Positions 22,545-32,089 are shown, counted from the first letter of the stretch. The stretch is 43,397 nt of DNA from Bacteroides sp. (GCA_017992695.1 JAGOOC010000015.1:1-43397), one strand, 5' to 3'. The notes: generated by a model from the sequence alone, not told the origin. Translations and numbers: made by a program.

Positions 22545-24092
22545 ATGATTGAAAGTATTGACACCTCATTGATCGATTGGTCACGCGCCCAATTTGCAAT
22601 GACCGCCATGTATCATTGGCTTTTCGTACCCCTTACGCTAGGGTTAGCAGTGGTAATCGCTGTTATGGAGACTGTATATTATAAAACCGGTGATCTGTTC
22701 TGGAAAAAAACAACCCAGTTCTGGATGAAGCTTTTTGGTATTAACTTTGCCATCGGTGTAGCTACAGGGCTTATTCTGGAGTTTCAATTTGGAACCAACT
22801 GGAGCAACTACTCTTGGTTTGTTGGCGATATCTTTGGAGCGCCGTTGGCTATCGAAGGTATTCTTGCTTTCTTTATGGAAGCAACCTTTATTGCCGTCAT
22901 GTTCTTTGGATGGAACAAGGTGAGTAAGCGTTTTCACTTGATTTCTACTTGGCTCACCGGGTTAGGAGCTACCATCTCTGCTTGGTGGATTCTGGTTGCC
23001 AATGCTTGGATGCAACATCCCGTAGGCATGGAGTTCAACCCCGATACGGTGCGCAATGAGATGGTCGACTTCTGGGCTGTTGCGCTCTCTCCCGTTGCCG
23101 TGAACAAGTTCTTTCATACGGTATTAAGCGGATGGGTGCTGGGTGCAGTTTTTGTTGTAGGAGTTAGTTGTTGGTACCTGCTAAAGAAGCGCGATACCAA
23201 ATTCGCTATTGCAAGCATTAAGATTGGTGCTCTTTTGGGGCTTGTCTCTTCACTGCTTGTGGCTTGGACAGGAGATGGATCGGGTTATCAAGTAGCTCAG
23301 ACACAGCCTATGAAGTTGGCAGCAGTCGAGGGGTACTATGAAGGCAAGGAGTCGGCCGGCTTGGTCGCCTTTGGTATTCTTAATCCGGCCAAAGAGTATT
23401 ACAATGACGGCAAAAAACCTTTCCTCGTTCGTATTGAAGTTCCGTCACTGCTCTCTTTCCTAGCCGAGCGAGATGTACACGCTTTTGTGCCGGGTATCAC
23501 TAACATTATTGAAGGCGGATATATGCAGGACGATGGAACCATTGCACTCTCTGCCGCAGAAAAAATGGAACGCGGAAAAACTGCCATTGCTGCTCTTGCT
23601 GCTTATCGCGAAGCCAAAAAGGCAAACAATGTAGAAGACGCACAGTTGGCTTATTCCATCTTGCAAGAAAATATACCTTATTTTGGTTATGGTTATATTA
23701 AAGATGTGAATGATCTTGTACCTAATATTCCCCTCAACTTTTATGCTTTTCGTATTATGGTCTATCTGGGCTGTTACTTTATCCTATTCTTCCTATTGGT
23801 TAGCTGGCTTGTCTTTAGAAAAGACCTCACTCAAATGCGCTGGATGCATTGGGTTGGTTTGTGTACCATTCCTTTGGGCTATATTGCCGGACAGGCAGGA
23901 TGGGTGGTAGCAGAGTGTGGTCGTCAACCGTGGGCTATTCGTGACATGTTGCCTACGTCTGTTTCAATCTCTAAACTCGATGTGAGCTCCGTGCAAACGA
24001 CCTTTTTTATCTTTGTGGTTCTCTTCACTGTGATGTTGATTGCCGAGATAGGAATCATGCTTAAAGAAATTAAAAAAGGACCGGAAGAGTGA
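22545..24092 (+). CDS. cydA: cytochrome bd ubiquinol oxidase subunit I
   Basis: A 515-residue polytopic membrane protein carrying the three hemes of cytochrome bd. Near the N-terminus, SRAQFAMTAMYHWLFVPLTLG contains His24, equivalent to the heme b595 ligand. The next segments (ATGLILEFQFGTNWSNYSWF, EGILAFFMEATFIAVMFFGW) hold the conserved Glu residues of the proton path. The quinone-binding region lies between about residues 235 and 390, and near residue 445 GWVVAECGRQPW is the family signature. About nine helices are expected. The enzyme oxidises quinol and reduces oxygen with high affinity, protecting anaerobes from trace oxygen. It follows the DUF4492 gene; cydB starts 84 bases downstream. 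Confidence 0.96.
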   Translation: MIESIDTSLIDWSRAQFAMTAMYHWLFVPLTLGLAVVIAVMETVYYKTGDLFWKKTTQFWMKLFGINFAIGVATGLILEFQFGTNWSNYSWFVGDIFGAPLAIEGILAFFMEATFIAVMFFGWNKVSKRFHLISTWLTGLGATISAWWILVANAWMQHPVGMEFNPDTVRNEMVDFWAVALSPVAVNKFFHTVLSGWVLGAVFVVGVSCWYLLKKRDTKFAIASIKIGALLGLVSSLLVAWTGDGSGYQVAQTQPMKLAAVEGYYEGKESAGLVAFGILNPAKEYYNDGKKPFLVRIEVPSLLSFLAERDVHAFVPGITNIIEGGYMQDDGTIALSAAEKMERGKTAIAALAAYREAKKANNVEDAQLAYSILQENIPYFGYGYIKDVNDLVPNIPLNFYAFRIMVYLGCYFILFFLLVSWLVFRKDLTQMRWMHWVGLCTIPLGYIAGQAGWVVAECGRQPWAIRDMLPTSVSISKLDVSSVQTTFFIFVVLFTVMLIAEIGIMLKEIKKGPEE

Positions 24093-24176
24093 AAAACGCT
24101 GTTCACCGGAATAAGCTTTCACGCTTCTTTGATCACATTTCATTGATAATACTTCACTCTTAACACCTCATTCATT

Positions 24177-25322
24177 ATGGACTATATATTCTTGCAACAT
24201 TACTGGTGGTTAGTCGTTTCTCTGCTCGCTGCTATTCTTGTTTTTCTGCTCTTTGTTCAAGGAGGCAACTCACTGTTGTTCTCCTTGGGTAAAACCGAGG
24301 AGCATCGAAAAATGATGGTCAACGCTACCGGGCGCAAATGGGAGTTCACCTTTACCACCTTGGTTACTTTTGGTGGGGCCTTTTTTGCCTCTTTCCCTCT
24401 TTTTTATAGTACCAGCTTTGGTGGTGCTTACTGGCTTTGGATGATTATTCTATTCACTTTCGTGCTTCAGGCCGTTAGCTATGAGTTTCAGAGTAAAGCC
24501 GGCAATTTATTGGGTAAACGTACGTATCAAGTGTTCCTGGTCATTAACGGAGTGGTAGGCCCTACTCTTTTGGGAGGAGCAGTAGCTACTTTCTTTACCG
24601 GGTCTGATTTTTACGTTAATAAAGGCAACATGACCGATACGATTATGCCTGTAATCAGCCAATGGGGCAATGGGTGGCATGGACTCGATGCACTGGTTAA
24701 CCCTTGGAATGTGGTGCTTGGCTTAGCGGTTTTCTTTTTAGCTCGCGTGTTGGGCATACTTTATTACATGAATAGCATCCACAATGACGAATTGATTGCT
24801 CGCTGTCGCCGTGCCTTGGTGCGCAATGCGGCTATTTTCCTTGTTTTCTTTCTTGCCTTTGTAGGTTATGTCTTGCTCACCGATGGTTATGCTGTGAATC
24901 CGCAAACACAAGAGGTGTATATGGAACCTTATAAGTACCTCATGAATTTTATTCAGATGCCCGTGGTGTTGGTTGTATTCCTTTTGGGTGTTGTGCTGGT
25001 GCTGTTTGGCATTGGTCGAACCATCTTTAAGAAAGGCTTCGATAAAGGCATTTGGTTTGCCGGGTTGGGCACTGTCTTTACTGTATTGTCACTGCTGCTC
25101 ACAGCCGGTTACAACAATACAGCCTATTATCCTTCGTCTACCGATTTGCAAAGCTCGCTAACGTTGGCAAACAGCTGCTCCAGCCTCTTTACACTCGAAG
25201 TAATGGCTTATGTTTCTCTACTTGTTCCCTTTGTGATTGCCTACATTTTCTATGCATGGCGTAGCATTAGCAAGGATAAGATCGATGCCGAGGAGATGAA
25301 CGAAGGTGGGCATGCCTATTGA
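24177..25322 (+). CDS. cydB: cytochrome bd ubiquinol oxidase subunit II
   Basis: A 381-residue membrane protein with about eight hydrophobic helices starting at LQHYWWLVVSLLAAILVFLL (residues 6-25). The segment EFTFTTLVTFGGAFFASFPLFY and the late helix SLLVPFVIAYIFYAW are characteristic of CydB. It holds no heme but is needed for assembly and stability of the oxidase. It ends the operon. A short hairpin, CGATG at 25329-25333 and CATCG at 25338-25342 followed by TTTTATTT, may be a weak terminator, and a minus-strand gene converges 21 bases away. Confidence 0.93.
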   Translation: MDYIFLQHYWWLVVSLLAAILVFLLFVQGGNSLLFSLGKTEEHRKMMVNATGRKWEFTFTTLVTFGGAFFASFPLFYSTSFGGAYWLWMIILFTFVLQAVSYEFQSKAGNLLGKRTYQVFLVINGVVGPTLLGGAVATFFTGSDFYVNKGNMTDTIMPVISQWGNGWHGLDALVNPWNVVLGLAVFFLARVLGILYYMNSIHNDELIARCRRALVRNAAIFLVFFLAFVGYVLLTDGYAVNPQTQEVYMEPYKYLMNFIQMPVVLVVFLLGVVLVLFGIGRTIFKKGFDKGIWFAGLGTVFTVLSLLLTAGYNNTAYYPSSTDLQSSLTLANSCSSLFTLEVMAYVSLLVPFVIAYIFYAWRSISKDKIDAEEMNEGGHAY

Positions 25323-25343
25323 TGTTTCGATGTCTCCATCGTT

Positions 25344-26300
25344 TTATTTAGCCACGTTGTTTATAGGCTTACCGTCTATAAATGCTTGTAGGTTTTCGGT
25401 CAGCATAGTGAGCAATCGTTCGCGAGCCGCTGTGCTGGCCCAAGCAATGTGGGGCGTGATGTAGCAGTTGCGTGCTGTTAGCAGCGGATTGTCTGCACGT
25501 GGTGGTTCGGTCGAAAGTACATCGAGGCCTGCTGCGTAAAGTTTCTCTTCGTTTAGTGCATCAGCTAGGTCTTGTTCGTTAATGAGTTGTCCACGACTGG
25601 TATTGATAAGTATAGCCGATGGCTTCATCAATGCCAACCGGCGCGCATTGACCATTTCGTTCGTTTGCTCCGTGAGCGGACAGTGCAAACTAATGATGTC
25701 ACACTCATGAAAGAGTTGATCAAGTTCCATCTTTTTGATCTCGGGTGGCAGTTGTAAGCGTGATTTCGAAGTGTACGCTCCAATCTTCATCCCAAAGCCG
25801 ATAGCGATACGGGCTGTGTTGTACCCCGTCTGTCCAAGACCAACAAGGCCGATTCTCCTTCCTTGCAATTCCATAAGTGGCGTATCGCGGAAGCAAAAGT
25901 CGACACTATTTACCCAACGGCCCCTATGAACCTCGTTCGAGTGATGCTGCACCTGTTGAGCAATGTTTAAGATGTGTGCAAAAGTCATTTGCCCTACCGA
26001 GGGTGTGCTGTAGGCCGGAATGTTGGTTACGATGATGCCTCGCCTGCGCGCAGCATCCATATCGATCACATTGTAGCCGGTTGCCATTACACCGATGTAT
26101 TTCAAAACGGGCAGTGCGGCGAGGTGCGCTGCTGTGATCATCACCTTGTTGGTGAGTACTACTTCTGCACCCGAGGCACGTTCGATTACCTCTTCGGGGG
26201 CGGTACGGTCATAAATAACACATTCGCCCAAGGATGTAAGTTCGTCCCAACTCAAATCGCCGGGATTGGCCGTATAGCCGTCTAATACTATAATCTTCAT
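25344..26300 (-). CDS. D-2-hydroxyacid dehydrogenase
   Basis: A 318-residue NAD-dependent oxidoreductase of the D-isomer 2-hydroxyacid dehydrogenase family. The N-terminal catalytic-domain start is MKIIVLDGYTANPGDLSWDE; the Rossmann motif is GLVGLGQTGYNTARIA (about residues 148-163). The catalytic Arg is in INTSRGQLINE, the Glu in AAGLDVLSTEPP and the His in CYITPHIAWAS. The closest classical member by general appearance is hydroxypyruvate/glycerate dehydrogenase, but the substrate is not settled. The open frame runs 39 codons further upstream into rarA; ATG 26300 fits the family start and leaves 29 bases from the rarA stop. Confidence 0.85.
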   Translation of the reverse strand: MKIIVLDGYTANPGDLSWDELTSLGECVIYDRTAPEEVIERASGAEVVLTNKVMITAAHLAALPVLKYIGVMATGYNVIDMDAARRRGIIVTNIPAYSTPSVGQMTFAHILNIAQQVQHHSNEVHRGRWVNSVDFCFRDTPLMELQGRRIGLVGLGQTGYNTARIAIGFGMKIGAYTSKSRLQLPPEIKKMELDQLFHECDIISLHCPLTEQTNEMVNARRLALMKPSAILINTSRGQLINEQDLADALNEEKLYAAGLDVLSTEPPRADNPLLTARNCYITPHIAWASTAARERLLTMLTENLQAFIDGKPINNVAK

Positions 26301-26329
26301 ATCCATTCGTTGTTTATGGTTCTTCCGTT

Positions 26330-27607
26330 TTAGGATTTTTTCGTGTATTTCTCTCCCCACAGCTGCTTCATCCACTCGGCATGCTTTAGCTCGGCTGCGT
26401 TGTGTTGAGGCTTCCATATTCTTTTTGTCTTTAGCTCATCGGGCAAGAATTGCTGCTTCACAAAATTATTTTCGTAGTTGTGCGCATATTTATAATTATC
26501 GCCATAGCCCAGCTGTTTCATTAATTTGGTAGGGGCATTGCGCAGGTGAAGGGGTACGGGAAGGTTTCCTGTTTCGCGCACCAACGCCAGCGCATCGTCG
26601 ATAGCGAGGTAGGCCGAATTACTTTTTGCACTGGTAGCCAGATAGATCGTAGCCTGTGCCAAAGGGATGCGCCCTTCGGGCCAACCCAGCTTCATCAGCG
26701 TGTCGAAACAGGCATTGGCTATGAGCAAAGCATTCGGATTGGCCAAACCAATGTCTTCGGCAGCCGATATCACTAACCGTCGAGCAATAAAGGCAGGATC
26801 TTCGCCTCCCTCTACCATTCGAGCCAACCAGTAGATGGCCCCATCGGGGTCGCTTCCTCGAATTGATTTAATAAAGGCCGATATAATATCGTAATGCATC
26901 TCTCCATCCTTGTCATACGCCAAGGGGTTTTGTTGCAAACGCTCGGTCACCATCTCATCGGTGATAATGACACGCTCTTCAGCCGTTGAGTCAACCACCA
27001 ATTCGATTATATTCAGCAGCTTTCGTGCATCACCCCCCGAGAAGCGGAGCATGGCGTTGGTCTCTTTAAGTTCAATGTGTCGCTCTTTCAATACCACGTC
27101 GGTAACGATGGCACGCTGTGCCAGTTCCAACAAATCCTCTTGCTCCAGCGACTTCAGCACATAAAGCTGGCAGCGCGATAGGAGTGGGCGTATCACCTCA
27201 AAAGAGGGGTTCTCTGTGGTAGCCCCAATCAACGTCACCGTGCCACGTTCTACTGCGCCCAACAGCGAGTCTTGTTGCGATTTGCTGAATCGATGGATTT
27301 CATCAATAAACAGTATCGGGCTCGATGAAGCAAAGAAACGGTTGCTTTTGGCACGCTCTATCACCTCGCGAACATCCTTTACTCCGGAAGTTACCGCACT
27401 CAGCGTATAGAACGGCGTATCAAGTTTGTTGGCAATAATCTGCGCCAAGGTGGTTTTGCCTACTCCGGGAGGCCCCCACAGGATGAATGAAGAGATGCGT
27501 CCTGCGTCAATCATCTTGCGCAGAATGGCACCTTGACCGACCAGGTGTTTCTGGCCGATGTAGTCATCCAATGTTCTCGGTCTGAGCCGTTCGGCTAATG
27601 GTTGCAT
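26330..27607 (-). CDS. rarA: replication-associated recombination protein A (AAA+ ATPase)
   Basis: A 425-residue AAA+ protein of the RarA/MgsA/WRNIP1 family. It starts MQPLAERLRPRTLDDYIGQ, then Walker A GPPGVGKTTL (about residues 45-54), Walker B LFIDEIHRFSKSQQDSLL (about 98-115), sensor IGATTENPSFEVI and arginine-finger region RCQLYVLK. The C-terminal part holds the tetramerisation domain with GSDPDGAIYWLARMVEGGEDPAFIARRL and AEDIGLANPNAL. It acts at stalled replication forks and interacts with single-strand binding protein in E. coli. It lies 13 bases after the DUF5686 gene. Confidence 0.94.
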   Translation of the reverse strand: MQPLAERLRPRTLDDYIGQKHLVGQGAILRKMIDAGRISSFILWGPPGVGKTTLAQIIANKLDTPFYTLSAVTSGVKDVREVIERAKSNRFFASSSPILFIDEIHRFSKSQQDSLLGAVERGTVTLIGATTENPSFEVIRPLLSRCQLYVLKSLEQEDLLELAQRAIVTDVVLKERHIELKETNAMLRFSGGDARKLLNIIELVVDSTAEERVIITDEMVTERLQQNPLAYDKDGEMHYDIISAFIKSIRGSDPDGAIYWLARMVEGGEDPAFIARRLVISAAEDIGLANPNALLIANACFDTLMKLGWPEGRIPLAQATIYLATSAKSNSAYLAIDDALALVRETGNLPVPLHLRNAPTKLMKQLGYGDNYKYAHNYENNFVKQQFLPDELKTKRIWKPQHNAAELKHAEWMKQLWGEKYTKKS

Positions 27608-27620
27608 CGTCTTTTTTTAT

Positions 27621-30203
27621 TTAAAATACCATTTGAATCATAAATCTCACGCCATGCTTATTAATACCCGGATGGTCGAGGTAGGTTAAGCGGCGCACAT
27701 ACTCAACGTGGAGTAATTTAAATATATTGTAAACCCCCACACTTGCTTCCATGTAGGGCAGTTTAGGGTCCATGACGTAGCTGGTGTAACTTCCGTCGCG
27801 TGTGGGAAAGAGAAACAGATCGGGGTTGTCACTCTTAAACGGATTGTTTTTCTCTGTCAGGTTACCATACAGTGTACGGAAGCGAAACACCTCTCTCCAT
27901 TTTAATTTTTTAATGAGCGGAAGGCGATTGAACAACTTCCCATTCATATCATAGGTCAGACTCATCGATGCATAGCGGTCATTGAGGAACTCCATGTTGT
28001 TGATGAGGTTGAACGTTTCGCGCTGTGTAATGTACGACAGGTTGGCTGCCGGCAGAATCAATAGAGGGAAAGGAACCGTGTTCCATTGCGCACCTGCATT
28101 GAGCGTCACATCTATTTTACCCCATGACGAAAGCCAAAATCGTTTCCAGATACTTACATCGGTGAGGTTGAAGTTGTACTCTCCACCCAGCACCCCTTTG
28201 AATCCGGCGGTGTGTGTAAAGGTAAAAACGGGTGCATCAAGCGATACCGGACGACGACGCTGCTTGGTGTTGATAAACGTTTCGCCGGGAGCATAACGCA
28301 AGGTCATCTCCAACTCCGATGTAGTCATGTCTTTGATAATGTTCTCGGGCTTGGGAGCCGAATACTTATCGGGGTTGTTGCGGACGTATTGCAAGTTACC
28401 CGTAGGCGTGTCTTGGCGATGGCGTGCAGCGGCTACCACCGAGAATCCCGATGGCAGCTCCATTTCGTACTTCAACGAAGCATCGCGCACGTATGACATT
28501 TGGTCAACGGTTGAGGTCTTCCACGCCACAAACACATTGTCCTTGTCGGTGGCTAGAAACTTATCCATGGGCGACATTACGTCGTAACGGTAGCTTGCGG
28601 TGATAAAATGCTTAGGAAACTCCCAAGGGAAATAGTCGCACTTGCGAAAAGAGTACGTTGCATTGGCTTCGTATTTCCATTTTTTATCCTTTAATCCATA
28701 GGCGCCATATCCGCTAAAGAACCAATGCGGATTCAGCTTTCCGGTAGTCATGCCACTAAGGCGAAAACGCGTGCCGTCTAAATAATTACTCGATATCATG
28801 GTGTTGATTGGCCCGATGTCGAACTTGCTCGGATGCTCCTTGGTTCCCGTTTCTATATGGTTTTCGATCAGAGCCTTTGCTCCGAATATCACGTATTTAA
28901 AACCCGGAATTTGCTCAATGCGGTTCATGAATACATCCATGGTGCTCTCCGTTTTGGTTAGCGGTACTTGCCGAACGCTCGCCCAGTAGTCATCGCTTTT
29001 GTTGAGCATATCAGCCTCTTTTACAATGTCTCCTTTCAAGCGAAACAGCCGCTGTTCGATGGGGGCAAATGCGTAATCAGCGTATTTCGTGGTGCGTTTT
29101 ACCTGTATCCCTTGAATGGCTTTCATCAGAGAGAGGTCTACCGTCATGTCATCATCAATCAGCACCCAGTTGCCATTAGGCAATTGCTCGTACTGCTGCA
29201 CAATGTCGAGATTGTCGACAAAGTTCACCCCCGTCTTTTTGGGTAAGTTCATCGTAGCTTTCTTCACTGCATAGGTAGAGTCTTTCAGTACATACAAATG
29301 CCCCGTGAAGCCAAAGTCCTGCGAGTTTTGAGGCACAAACGAGAGGTGCACACACGTGTCCCTGTCTACCACAAGCGTATCCATCAGGTAGTACTTGTAA
29401 AAAGAGATGCCTCCATCACTGATGGGACTTACGAATCGACGTTGCAGCAGTCGTATGTCATCATCGTAGATGTTGATGTCCGAGAATACATCATTTAAAA
29501 TGGTTCCCAGCATTTCACCTGTCGAGAAGAACTCGCCAATACCGTTTGAGTTCAACCCTTCGATAATGGTTTTTTTGCTCTCCGGAGATTTTCGGAAGAT
29601 GGTTTTTGAGGAGGTTTCTTGTACCGATATGGGTAGGATAATCTTATTGGTTTCGGGCGAAACCTCTATCTGATCTTTGAGAAAGGCAAATTTTTTATAG
29701 ATCCCTTTTTCCAAGCTTTCGGGGGTAACGTCGTTGATCGACATCTTCATTTTCTGGTACTTGTTGTACTGATAATACTCATTCTCCTCAAGCTTTTGTG
29801 CCTTTTTGTGCGCAAGTACCTGCCGCATAAAATCGACAGCCGGGTTGTTTTTGCGCGTATATTTCTCTTTCTGTGGTTTAACTACAACCTCATCCAGCAT
29901 CATGTCGCTGGGTTTTAGCTTCACATTGAGTACTTTGGTTCCCGGTGCTATCTTTATTACTTTAGTGATATAGCCTATCGAAGAAAATGTAATTTCGTTC
30001 CAACCCCGATGTGTCTCTATCTGATATTCACCTTTGGCATTCGAAATCCCTCCGACTCCTTTCCCTTCGTAAAACACTGAAATATACATTAAGGGCTCCT
30101 GAGTTAAGGAGTCGGTAATGACCCCTCGAATCTGCGCAGAGAGTTGTGGCGTTACGAATAGAGCAAGAAGTAAAATAAGTAGTTTACTATATGGTTGTTT
30201 CAT
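27621..30203 (-). CDS. DUF5686 outer-membrane protein with carboxypeptidase-like regulatory domain
   Basis: An 860-residue exported protein (MKQPYSKLLILLLALFVTPQLSAQ signal). Residues about 25-105 form a carboxypeptidase-regulatory-like (CarboxypepD_reg) beta-sandwich: IRGVITDSLTQEPLMYISVF, GVGGISNAKGEYQI. The DUF5686 body follows, with LDEVVVKPQKEKYTRKNNPA and DFMRQVLAHKK. The second half alternates polar and aromatic residues like an outer-membrane beta-barrel and ends RFMIQMVF with a terminal Phe. There is no TonB plug pattern, so it is not a SusC homologue. The function of the family is unknown. The start at 30203 is preferred over one four codons upstream. It lies 75 bases after the epimerase-like gene and 13 before rarA. 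Confidence 0.85.
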   Translation of the reverse strand: MKQPYSKLLILLLALFVTPQLSAQIRGVITDSLTQEPLMYISVFYEGKGVGGISNAKGEYQIETHRGWNEITFSSIGYITKVIKIAPGTKVLNVKLKPSDMMLDEVVVKPQKEKYTRKNNPAVDFMRQVLAHKKAQKLEENEYYQYNKYQKMKMSINDVTPESLEKGIYKKFAFLKDQIEVSPETNKIILPISVQETSSKTIFRKSPESKKTIIEGLNSNGIGEFFSTGEMLGTILNDVFSDINIYDDDIRLLQRRFVSPISDGGISFYKYYLMDTLVVDRDTCVHLSFVPQNSQDFGFTGHLYVLKDSTYAVKKATMNLPKKTGVNFVDNLDIVQQYEQLPNGNWVLIDDDMTVDLSLMKAIQGIQVKRTTKYADYAFAPIEQRLFRLKGDIVKEADMLNKSDDYWASVRQVPLTKTESTMDVFMNRIEQIPGFKYVIFGAKALIENHIETGTKEHPSKFDIGPINTMISSNYLDGTRFRLSGMTTGKLNPHWFFSGYGAYGLKDKKWKYEANATYSFRKCDYFPWEFPKHFITASYRYDVMSPMDKFLATDKDNVFVAWKTSTVDQMSYVRDASLKYEMELPSGFSVVAAARHRQDTPTGNLQYVRNNPDKYSAPKPENIIKDMTTSELEMTLRYAPGETFINTKQRRRPVSLDAPVFTFTHTAGFKGVLGGEYNFNLTDVSIWKRFWLSSWGKIDVTLNAGAQWNTVPFPLLILPAANLSYITQRETFNLINNMEFLNDRYASMSLTYDMNGKLFNRLPLIKKLKWREVFRFRTLYGNLTEKNNPFKSDNPDLFLFPTRDGSYTSYVMDPKLPYMEASVGVYNIFKLLHVEYVRRLTYLDHPGINKHGVRFMIQMVF

Positions 30204-30278
30204 AATGTTTATCAAAATAATTACCTGAGGGATACCCTTGGAACGGGAATGCCTTTTTATCTATGGTACAACTGTCAG

Positions 30279-31373
30279 TCAATCCTTTTGTTGCGATAGT
30301 AGTATTTGCACAATGCGTTCGGCCGTTCTACCGTCCCAGCGTTCGGGCAGTTGGCCTTGTTTCCATTCGCCTTGCATCAACGTATCCATGGCTTTTGCCA
30401 GTGCAGCAGGCTCTTCGCCTACCAGTACGTTGGTTCCCATGCGCCACGTTTCGGGGTGCTCGGCATAGGTGTTGAGCGTTATGCAAGGAATGCCCAAGAA
30501 GGTTGCCTCTTCGGCTATATTGCCCGAGTCGGTTACGATCCCTTTGGCCTTACTCATCAGGTAACCAAAAGAGAGATAACTTTGTGACGGCATGATGTGC
30601 AGGTTTGAGGCTTCAATACCCAATGCTTTAACGGCATCGCGTACATAGGCATGCAGCGGTGCCACGATAGGCGTACCGTTTGCTTTTTGTATCATTGTTT
30701 CCAAAAGTTGACGCAAGTTTTCTTTATTACGCAACAGCGCATGCCGGTTCATTGTAAATAGGATGTACTCCTGCTCCTTAAGCCCTAACACAGGAAACCA
30801 AAGAGGTTTGATCAACCGATTTCGGTTGTATCGGATGGTATCTATTAAGATATTACCTACATGAAAAACGGTTTCATGCTCCGTTCCCGTTTGGTTTAAG
30901 TTACGGTTGGCTATCATCCCTGCCGTAAACAGGTAATCAGAGAGTCCATCTGTAATCATGCGGTTCACCTCTTTGGGCATAGTCATGTCAAAAGAGCGCG
31001 TACCTGCCACCAAGTGAGCCACCTTGACACCCTGTTTCTTGGCTACTATTGCACAACTCATTGTCGATGTAAGGTCATCGACCACCAATACAAGGTGTGC
31101 CGGGTTTTCCATCAACTCTTGCTCGAAAGCAAGCATAATACCAACAGTCAATGCGGTTGGATTTAGTTCACTCACACCCAGATACACATCCGGCTTTTTC
31201 ATATTGAGATCGACAAATAGCGACGGGTCTAAACTGGTGTCATCTCGCTTGCCTGTATATACCAAACGGTAAGAGATTCTTTTACCTTGCGCCCGTGCAG
31301 CATCAATGGCACGCACGATGGGAGCAATCTTCATAAAGTTGGGGCGTGCCCCGGCAACTATAGTTATTTTCAT
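30279..31373 (-). CDS. non-hydrolysing UDP-GlcNAc 2-epimerase family protein, catalytic residues substituted
   Basis: A 364-residue protein with the WecB fold throughout: VAGARPNFMKIAP (residues 6-18), LVLVVDDLTSTM (94-105), AHLVAGTRSFDMTMPKEVNR (119-138), FTMNRHALL (206-214) and GIVTDSGNIAEEATFLGIPCITL. WecB interconverts UDP-GlcNAc and UDP-ManNAc. By hand alignment to E. coli WecB, Asp95 is kept (Asp100) and Arg135 is kept (Arg138), but Glu117 is Val122, Glu131 is Lys134 and His213 is Asn209. The Gly of the GDT motif is also changed. Normal activity is therefore doubtful; the frame is intact and nothing suggests a pseudogene. It has its own -7 box and begins an operon not linked to glycan genes. 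A new substrate, a binding or regulatory role are possibilities. Confidence 0.8.
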   Translation of the reverse strand: MKITIVAGARPNFMKIAPIVRAIDAARAQGKRISYRLVYTGKRDDTSLDPSLFVDLNMKKPDVYLGVSELNPTALTVGIMLAFEQELMENPAHLVLVVDDLTSTMSCAIVAKKQGVKVAHLVAGTRSFDMTMPKEVNRMITDGLSDYLFTAGMIANRNLNQTGTEHETVFHVGNILIDTIRYNRNRLIKPLWFPVLGLKEQEYILFTMNRHALLRNKENLRQLLETMIQKANGTPIVAPLHAYVRDAVKALGIEASNLHIMPSQSYLSFGYLMSKAKGIVTDSGNIAEEATFLGIPCITLNTYAEHPETWRMGTNVLVGEEPAALAKAMDTLMQGEWKQGQLPERWDGRTAERIVQILLSQQKD

Positions 31374-31402
31374 ATTCGCTCTTCAAATCAATTTTCAAGA
31401 AA

Positions 31403-31410
31403 CAAATGTA
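31403..31410 (-). promoter_or_regulatory. -7 box for the epimerase-like gene and its operon
   Basis: The minus strand reads TACATTTG, exact for TAnnTTTG, 30 bases before the start codon at 31373. There is no good -33 TTTG. The divergent TRIC gene shares this 86-base spacer; the plus strand has only a one-mismatch box, TTTCTTTG at 31433-31440. Confidence 0.45.
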
Positions 31411-31459
31411 CGCTTTCTTGCGGAATTATTCGTTTCTTTGCAGACAAAAACGTAAGATA

Positions 31460-32089
31460 ATGCCAACATTCTTTCAAATTCCATCATTTATCCAGGTTCT
31501 GGAGTTTATCGGTACATTTGCATTTGCCATTAGCGGTATTCGCCTGGCTTCGGCCAAACAGTTCGACTGGTTTGGGGCTTATGTAGCCGGTGTAGCAGTA
31601 GCTATCGGTGGGGGTACCCTCCGCGATTTACTACTTGGAGCAACTCCTTTTTGGATGACCAATCCGATTTACTTTATCTGTTCGGGCTTGGCGCTGATCT
31701 GGGTTATCCTTTTCCGCAAGCTTCTTATTCATATGCACAACACCTTTTTTCTGTTCGATAGCATCGGATTGGCCCTTTTCACCGTAGTAGGAATCAGCAA
31801 AACGATTGATCTTGGCTATCCTTTCTGGGTAGCCATCATTATGGGTACAATGACGGGCTCGGCAGGTGGCGTTATTCGCGATGTACTCATTAACGAAATT
31901 CCGCTCATCTTCCGCAAAGATATTTACGCCATAGCCAGTGTGGTAGGTGGCGTTGTTTATTGGTTGCTGCATCAATTTGGGGTCGATCCGTCGCTTACTC
32001 AACTCAGTTGCGGATGTAGCATCTTTTTAGTTCGATACTTGGCCGTTAAATACCACATCTGTTTACCGATACTAAAGGGGGAGGAATAA
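31460..32089 (+). CDS. TRIC-family (UPF0126) cation channel protein
   Basis: A 209-residue membrane protein with the internal duplication of the bacterial TRIC family. Repeat one holds TFAFAISGIRLASAKQFDWF and VAIGGGTLRDLLLG (residues about 20-62); repeat two holds IGLALFTVVGISKTIDLGYP and GSAGGVIRDVLINEIP (about 105-155). Seven helices are expected. Prokaryotic TRIC proteins form trimeric potassium-permeable channels, with the GG-x-x-RD kinks in each repeat lining the pore. ATG 31460 (MPTFFQIPSFIQ) is preferred because the upstream in-frame extension covers the promoter region. Its 3' end overlaps the convergent DUF4251 gene by 18 bases. Confidence 0.9.
   Translation: MPTFFQIPSFIQVLEFIGTFAFAISGIRLASAKQFDWFGAYVAGVAVAIGGGTLRDLLLGATPFWMTNPIYFICSGLALIWVILFRKLLIHMHNTFFLFDSIGLALFTVVGISKTIDLGYPFWVAIIMGTMTGSAGGVIRDVLINEIPLIFRKDIYAIASVVGGVVYWLLHQFGVDPSLTQLSCGCSIFLVRYLAVKYHICLPILKGEE

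Noticed and set aside
26301-26417. 39-codon N-terminal extension of the D-2-hydroxyacid dehydrogenase
   Set aside because: It lies in the rarA 3' end, and the family begins at MKIIVLDG.
27621-30203. SusC-type TonB-dependent receptor
   Set aside because: The regulatory domain is shared, but there is no plug domain or TonB box and no SusD partner; the DUF5686 signature fits better.
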